Shown: positions 12,761-16,058 of the stretch, piece by piece
How positions within the stretch are numbered: the first letter of the stretch is position 1
How the letters are laid out: the number at the start of each line of letters is the position of its first letter
From: Chloroflexota bacterium
Lineage (GTDB): Bacteria > Chloroflexota > Anaerolineae > Anaerolineales > Villigracilaceae
NCBI GenBank assembly: GCA_026389975.1
Contig: JAPLGV010000054.1
Coordinates: forward strand, 1 to 16,058
Direction: 5' to 3'
Length of the DNA stretch: 16,058 bases
Program-made: the position numbers and the translations under genes
The notes under the pieces: model-generated
The model's database searches: none
What the model was told of the DNA's origin: nothing
What the model saw: only the letters and a program-made list of their open reading frames with translations

Positions 12761-14221
12761 CTAAGTCACACTGGCAGCGACGGTTTCACCGTAGCCCAGT
12801 AAAGCTTTAACCATCCCCGCGCTGCGTCCTTCAGCGTAAACGCGCAACACCGGTTCGGTGCCGGAGGGACGAATAAGCAGCCAGGAATCGTCGGCCATGA
12901 TGTACTTGACACCATCAATGTTGCTGATTTCGGCCACCTTCTGCCCGCCAATCTCCGCCGGGGCTTTTTTGACCAGAAAATTGGTCATCTCGGCCTTGGC
13001 GACCGGATGATGCAGGCGCAGGTCCGTGCGCTCGTAGAAGGCCGGGCCAACGTCCGCCAGCAAATCGTCCACCAGCGCATACAGTGGTTTCTTCGCTACG
13101 GCGATGATTTCCACCAGCAGCAGGCCCATGATCGGGCCGTCGCCTTCGGGAATATGTCCCTTGAAAGAGATGCCGCCCGATTCCTCACCGCCTATAAGAA
13201 CATCTTCGGTCAGCATGTAATCAGCGATGTGGTTAAAGCCGACCGGCGTTTCATAGAGTTTCAAGCCATAGCGTTTGCACAGACGGTCCACCATGCGCGT
13301 GGTCGAGACCGTCCGCACCGCAGCACCGCTCCAGCTGCGCTTCTCAACCAGGTAGCGCAGGGCGAGAGCCATAATCTTGTGTGGGTCCACGAAATTACCG
13401 CGTTCATCCATAGCGCCGATGCGGTCCGCATCGCCATCGCTGGTCACGCCAAAATTGCCCATCCCAGCACCGATGGCCCCGGCCAGTGCGCCCAGGTTCT
13501 TGGCACTCGGCTCGGGGTGAACGCCTCCAAAGCCCGGGTTCATCTCGGAGCGAATTTCGGTGATCTCGCAGCCGGTCCCTTGCAGGAATGCCTTGATCAC
13601 ACCTCGCCCGGAGCCGTGCATCGAGTCAACCACAAAACGCTGAGGATTGTCGGCAATCACATCGCTGTTGATGAGTTTCCGCAAATGCTCGAAATACGCC
13701 GGCAGGGGGTTGAATTTCTGGATGAGGCCCTGTTCGCGCGCCAGGTCAAAGTCCATCAAGTTCGGACCCCGGGCGCGTTCCTCGTTATCATTGAGGTAAA
13801 CCTCCACCCGGTGGCACTGCTCAGGCAGGGCCGAACCGCCATAAGCGGCTTTAAGCTTGACACCGTTATAACGCGGGGCATTGTGCGAGGCGGTAATCAT
13901 CACTCCGGCAATGGCACTGAGATTTTTGACTGCATACGAGATGGTAGGAGTGGGCGCATCCGATTGCGCGAGATAAACAGTAAAGCCGTTAGCCGCCAGG
14001 ACGCGCGCCACATCTCCAGCGTAGCGGTCGGAGAGGAAGCGCGTGTCGAAACCGACAACAAACTTTTTCGGGTCCGGAACAGAACCGCCGTTTCCGGATT
14101 TGTCCCAAGTCTCGGAGGCCACTGCATCGGCGATGGCCTGGGTCAGCATGCGCAGGTTATTGAAAGTAAACGTGTCTGAGATGACGGCGCGCCAGCCGTC
14201 CGTACCAAAGTGGATGGTCAT
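12761..14221 (-). CDS. Phosphoglucomutase/phosphomannomutase family protein
   Basis: 486 residues, within the alpha-D-phosphohexomutase family range. All four signature loops are present: the phosphoserine loop T-A-S-H-N-A (Ser112, usually T-A-S-H-N-P), the metal loop S-D-G-D-A-D-R (Asp262, 264, 266), the sugar loop G-G-E-E-S-G-G (344-350) and the phosphate loop R-P-S-G-T-E-P (451-457). The family moves phosphate between C1 and C6 of hexoses through a bisphosphate intermediate, feeding glycogen and cell-surface sugar synthesis. Glucose or mannose preference cannot be fixed, though G-E-E-S-G fits both. A glycine-rich loop (K-S-G-N-G-G-S) at residues 41-47 looks like an extra insertion. The RBS TAGGAGC, about seven bases before ATG 14221, lies in a half copy of the 92-bp element. 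It converges with the plus-strand run. Confidence 0.94.
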   Translation of the reverse strand: MTIHFGTDGWRAVISDTFTFNNLRMLTQAIADAVASETWDKSGNGGSVPDPKKFVVGFDTRFLSDRYAGDVARVLAANGFTVYLAQSDAPTPTISYAVKNLSAIAGVMITASHNAPRYNGVKLKAAYGGSALPEQCHRVEVYLNDNEERARGPNLMDFDLAREQGLIQKFNPLPAYFEHLRKLINSDVIADNPQRFVVDSMHGSGRGVIKAFLQGTGCEITEIRSEMNPGFGGVHPEPSAKNLGALAGAIGAGMGNFGVTSDGDADRIGAMDERGNFVDPHKIMALALRYLVEKRSWSGAAVRTVSTTRMVDRLCKRYGLKLYETPVGFNHIADYMLTEDVLIGGEESGGISFKGHIPEGDGPIMGLLLVEIIAVAKKPLYALVDDLLADVGPAFYERTDLRLHHPVAKAEMTNFLVKKAPAEIGGQKVAEISNIDGVKYIMADDSWLLIRPSGTEPVLRVYAEGRSAGMVKALLGYGETVAASVT

Positions 14222-14222
14222 T

Positions 14223-14249
14223 TACTGCTCCTAGCATAAATTTCTGAAC
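14223..14249. repeat. Half copy of the 92-bp element, overlapping an RBS
   Basis: TACTGCTCCTAGCATAAATT then TCTGAAC is a 27-bp match to the left end of the elements at 9020 and 14285. The right end is missing. Its reverse strand contains the TAGGAGC Shine-Dalgarno of the phosphohexomutase gene; in the other two copies this position reads TTCTTG, which would be a poor RBS. Confidence 0.65.
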
Positions 14250-14284
14250 TGAAGCAACCAAAAAGCAGGGGAATAACGACAATT

Positions 14285-14376
14285 TACTGCTTCTTGAATA
14301 AATCCATGAACTTTTCTGTATCGAAAGGCTCGGAAATAGCGGGATTTTGGTTCGTATATTTACGCAGTACCCTGTA
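14285..14376. repeat. 92-bp element with inverted ends, copy B
   Basis: Same length as copy A (9020-9111). Ends TACTGCTTCTTGAATAAATC..TGAAC and ATTTTGGTTCGTATATTTAC then GCAGTACCCTGTA are almost identical to copy A; the central 35 bp differ. It lies between the SH3-domain membrane protein and the phosphohexomutase, antisense to local transcription, whereas copy A is in the sense direction. Confidence 0.75.
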
Positions 14377-14402
14377 GAACTCCAAATAAGTGAGATGAAA
14401 TA

Positions 14403-15881
14403 CTAGGGGGTTGGCGGCGGTGTCAGCGTGGTGGCGGTTAAGACTGTTTGCAACACCCAACCTTCGATGTTGTTGAGTGTGCGGATACGCACCCAGGTTT
14501 CCGTGCCAACGTTCTGGATTTCGGGCAGCACCTGAACGATGGTGCCGTTGATCAGGATGTCCACCTGAGTTCCCCCGCCTGGCTCGGTGCGGACCTTTGC
14601 CCCGCCGTAATTCGGGTCAGCATCAATCACAGCGTAAGCGGGGGTCGGCTCTATGGTGGGGGTCGGCGAAAGCGTGGCACTCGGCACGCTGGTGGGGAGC
14701 GGCGTCGGGGTCTGGAAAACGGTAGGGGTGACGGAGGGCAGGATAAGGATCGTAGGCGTCGGCGCCATATGGCGGGCGGCAGTAATGCCATCCCGGATGA
14801 AGGTCGCCAGCCCGGTAAAAACGACCAGTGCCATCAGGGAAAGCAGTCCGAGTAAAACTGGAAGAAGGTATCCGCTGGCTTTCTTCGGTTTGAAACGCAA
14901 ACCAAACAGAACAAACCCGCCGACCAGCGTAGCCAGTGCCAGATGGACAAGGAAGACCAGCAAGCCGTTCGGCCAGAGAGTCACGACACCGATATCCCTC
15001 CCGATGCCCAGCCCGATGCCCGCCGCGCTGATCGGCAGAAACAACCCGTAAGCAAGCATCACACTTGCGAGATAGTCCCGGTTCCCGCGAATCAGTCCCG
15101 GTTCTTGCGAAACAGTCCCGGTTCCCGGACGGGGCGAAACAGTCCCGGTTCCCGGACGGGGCGAAACAGTCCCGGTTCCCGCGAGGTAGGCCCGGTTCTC
15201 TCGATGTAGTCCCGGTTCTCGCACGGGGTACGGGGCCAGGATTGGTTTTTGTTCGGAGCGGACGAAGAAAAATACCAGTAGAGCCGCCCCCAGCGCCACA
15301 ACCAATAAATCCGGCCACCACAGTTGGGCATGGGTCCTGGCATAATAAAACGGCAAATTATCCCAGAGACGGCCAGCCAGCCCGGCCAGAGCCCCGGTCA
15401 GGAATACCTGCGCCCCGGCTACCAGCAGCCCGCCCAAAGTCAAGAAGAAAAAACGCCAGGAGCCGGTAACCGCGGCCAGCGTCAGACCCACCCAGGGGGT
15501 CAGAAGCGGAGCGAGCAAAATCCCCACCAGGAGCAGCGCCGGCGCATTCAGCAAGTAAGCCGCGCCCAGAATGGCACCGCACAGAAAAGCGAACAGGAAG
15601 AACTCAAACGAGGGGAAGGCACGCCGCGCCAGATCGTCTAACAAGGCAGCCCGTTCGACCGCCGCAGGTGGGACCAACATGCGCTGCGCCCTTCTGCGGC
15701 GGGCGCGTGGCAGATGGGCGAGGTCGCCAATCGGGGTAAAGCCCTCTGGCAAGATCGGCTCTTCGGGGAAGGTCTCTTCCGAGCCCCGTGCCCCGTGCAG
15801 GAACCGGGACTGTTTCGCTGGAACCGGGACTACGACGGGGGTAGGTTCTTCCGGTTTTGGGGTCTCTTCTGGCAGGTCCAT
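14403..15881 (-). CDS. DUF389-like membrane protein with C-terminal SH3-like domain, carrying repeat insertions
   Basis: 492 residues. After a proline/arginine-rich cytoplasmic N-terminus come several TMs between about 92 and 365. L-L-L-V-G-I-L-L-A-P-L-L-T-P-W-V-G-L-T-L matches the I-G-A-M-L-I-S-P-L-M-G-P core of DUF389 (TIGR00341-type) proteins. A T/P-rich linker (373-415) and a bacterial SH3-like domain (416-482: G-A-K-V-R-T-E-P-G, W-V-R-I-R, E-G-W-V) follow; such domains often bind wall peptides or sugars. Repeats enter twice: residues 15-33 (sense, V-V-V-P-V-P) and residues 217-272, a 56-codon block that splits what would read Q-K-P-I-L-A / S-V-M-L-A-Y-G-L-F-L-P. The frame is intact despite 20-bp units. 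Start ATG 15881 has only a distant GGAG. Membrane function unknown; the DUF389 assignment is by motif. Confidence 0.8.
   Translation of the reverse strand: MDLPEETPKPEEPTPVVVPVPAKQSRFLHGARGSEETFPEEPILPEGFTPIGDLAHLPRARRRRAQRMLVPPAAVERAALLDDLARRAFPSFEFFLFAFLCGAILGAAYLLNAPALLLVGILLAPLLTPWVGLTLAAVTGSWRFFFLTLGGLLVAGAQVFLTGALAGLAGRLWDNLPFYYARTHAQLWWPDLLVVALGAALLVFFFVRSEQKPILAPYPVREPGLHRENRAYLAGTGTVSPRPGTGTVSPRPGTGTVSQEPGLIRGNRDYLASVMLAYGLFLPISAAGIGLGIGRDIGVVTLWPNGLLVFLVHLALATLVGGFVLFGLRFKPKKASGYLLPVLLGLLSLMALVVFTGLATFIRDGITAARHMAPTPTILILPSVTPTVFQTPTPLPTSVPSATLSPTPTIEPTPAYAVIDADPNYGGAKVRTEPGGGTQVDILINGTIVQVLPEIQNVGTETWVRIRTLNNIEGWVLQTVLTATTLTPPPTP
15066..15240 (+). repeat. Seven-unit repeat array inserted in the DUF389-like gene
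   Basis: AGTCCCGG starts (or the variant AGGCCCGG at 15188) lie at 15074, 15094, 15114, 15141, 15168, 15188 and 15208, so spacings are 20, 20, 27, 27, 20, 20. The 27-bp units include the ACGGGGC module; the last unit carries a full GCACGGGGTACGGGG tail. From the codon after the first L-A (15233) to the end of the second L-A (15066) is 168 bp, exactly 56 codons. Read antisense, the units appear as R-E-P-G-L, N-R-D-Y and G-T-G-T according to frame. Confidence 0.9.
15784..15834 (-). repeat. Two repeat units in sense orientation near the gene's 5' end
   Basis: On the minus strand: GTAGTCCCGGTTCCAGCG, AAACAGTCCCGGTTCCTGC and ACGGGGCACGGGG. They encode V-V-V-P-V-P-A-K-Q-S-R-F. Orientation is opposite to the array at 15066-15240 in the same gene. 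Confidence 0.85.
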
Positions 15882-15913
15882 TTTTACACACTCGCTCCGT
15901 AGTGGATAGCCTT

Positions 15914-15941
15914 ATTATACAACAACGAAGGATGCCAGGAA
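15914..15941 (-). promoter_or_regulatory. Candidate promoter of the DUF389-like gene
   Basis: The minus strand reads TATAAT (15919-15914), with TTCCTG (15941-15936) 16 bp upstream as a poor -35. Transcription would begin near 15907, about 26 bases before the start codon. Confidence 0.5.
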
Positions 15942-15951
15942 GTCCCGCGCA

Positions 15952-16008
15952 TTGCATCAAATAGAATCTTACTTTCAGTGTAATCGTTGCATCATAAAGA
16001 ATGTTACC
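15952..16008 (+). repeat. 22-bp direct repeat upstream of the 16043 gene
   Basis: TTGCATCAAATAGAATCTTA (from 15952) and TTGCATCATAAAGAATGTTA (from 15987) match at 18 of 22 positions when extended by two bases; the offset is 35 bp, a little over three helical turns. The placement in a divergent intergenic region suggests paired binding sites for a regulator. Confidence 0.55.
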
Positions 16009-16037
16009 CTACGGCAGGGATTTCAGGCTGCCGGAGG
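16008..16037 (+). promoter_or_regulatory. Hairpin that sequesters the Shine-Dalgarno of the 16043 gene
   Basis: CCT-A-CGGCAG (16008-16017) pairs with CTGCCG-G-AGG (16028-16037): nine pairs with one A-G mismatch and a 10-base loop. The 3' arm contains the GGAGG Shine-Dalgarno (16033-16037), so folding would block ribosome entry. Confidence 0.5.
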
Positions 16038-16042
16038 AAAAC

Positions 16043-16058
16043 ATGATGAGTCAACGAA
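16043..16058 (+). CDS. Start of an unidentified gene (3' truncated)
   Basis: Only M-M-S-Q-R is visible. GGAGG (16033-16037) lies five bases before ATG 16043 and eight before ATG 16046; either may be the start. The gene is divergent from the DUF389-like gene, with a direct repeat and an RBS-covering hairpin in its leader. Too short to identify. Confidence 0.6.

Noticed and set aside
12746..12764. GGAAATTCCCGGTTCTAAG next to the phosphohexomutase stop, possible extra repeat copy
   Set aside because: Only about ten bases of the core match, and neither module edge is present. Too short to call.
14072..14098. Inverted TCCGGAA/TTCCGGA in the glycine-rich loop of the phosphohexomutase
   Set aside because: Seven-base arms in GC-rich coding DNA can arise by chance, and the sequence does not match the repeat family.
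13007..14179. 390-codon plus-strand open frame opposite the phosphohexomutase
   Set aside because: The antisense frame has all four phosphohexomutase motifs; this frame has no domain signal and is a GC-rich shadow.
15060..15240. CRISPR-like array
   Set aside because: Units are directly adjacent with no unique spacers and lie inside a coding frame; spacings of 20 and 27 bp come from a modular repeat.

Overview
The window looks like chromosomal DNA of a Chloroflexota bacterium, probably class Anaerolineae. This is judged from gene content and protein style: a bacterial Elp3, long P/T/A-rich linkers on membrane proteins, a GlmL/MutL-like protein without a mutase, and membrane proteins of a type I associate with Anaerolineae. 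No marker gene in the window proves it. No rRNA, tRNA, CRISPR array, transposase or phage gene was seen.

Layout. (1) 1-211 is the 3' end of elp3 (+). (2) 423-3842 is a minus-strand run read as GNAT acetyltransferase > prs > bacterioferritin > mutM > small membrane-anchored protein. (3) 3984-12653 is a plus-strand run of eight genes: a small soluble protein, a two-TM membrane protein, a six-TM protein, a large zinc-ribbon/'DWL'-repeat membrane scaffold, a seven-TM protein, a GlmL/MutL-family ASKHA protein, a barrel-sandwich-like protein and a protein with a sorting-signal-like tail. It ends at a good intrinsic terminator (12699-12730). (4) 12761-14221 (-) is a phosphohexomutase. (5) 14403-15881 (-) is a DUF389-like membrane protein with a C-terminal SH3-like domain. 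(6) A new plus-strand gene begins at 16043.

Two things stand out. First, the zinc-ribbon scaffold gene begins with a good ATG at 5679, overlapping the upstream stop. It has an in-frame TGA exactly where the third zinc-binding cysteine is expected, in the loop of a perfect 8-bp (extended 10-bp) hairpin, and about 860 intact codons follow. This could be recoding, a fresh nonsense mutation with re-initiation, or a sequence error. Second, a modular short repeat (core TAGTCCCGGTTCYCG, often followed by ACGGGGYACGGGG) occurs about 20 times, singly or in tandem. Many copies lie inside genes without breaking them. The clearest is a 168-bp (56-codon) block inserted in a conserved transmembrane region of the DUF389-like protein. 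All sense-orientation genic copies are read in the same frame (V-P-V-P).

Other repeat and regulatory structure: a 92-bp element with inverted ends (9020-9111 and 14285-14376, plus a half copy forming the RBS region of the phosphohexomutase gene); hairpins on both sides of the bacterioferritin gene; and a hairpin covering the Shine-Dalgarno site of the gene entering at 16043.

Functionally, the minus-strand run is housekeeping (nucleotide precursor synthesis, iron storage, base-excision repair). The plus-strand run is best read as an uncharacterised envelope-associated system, with the zinc-ribbon/DWL protein as a likely scaffold. That last point is inference from gene order and topology only.
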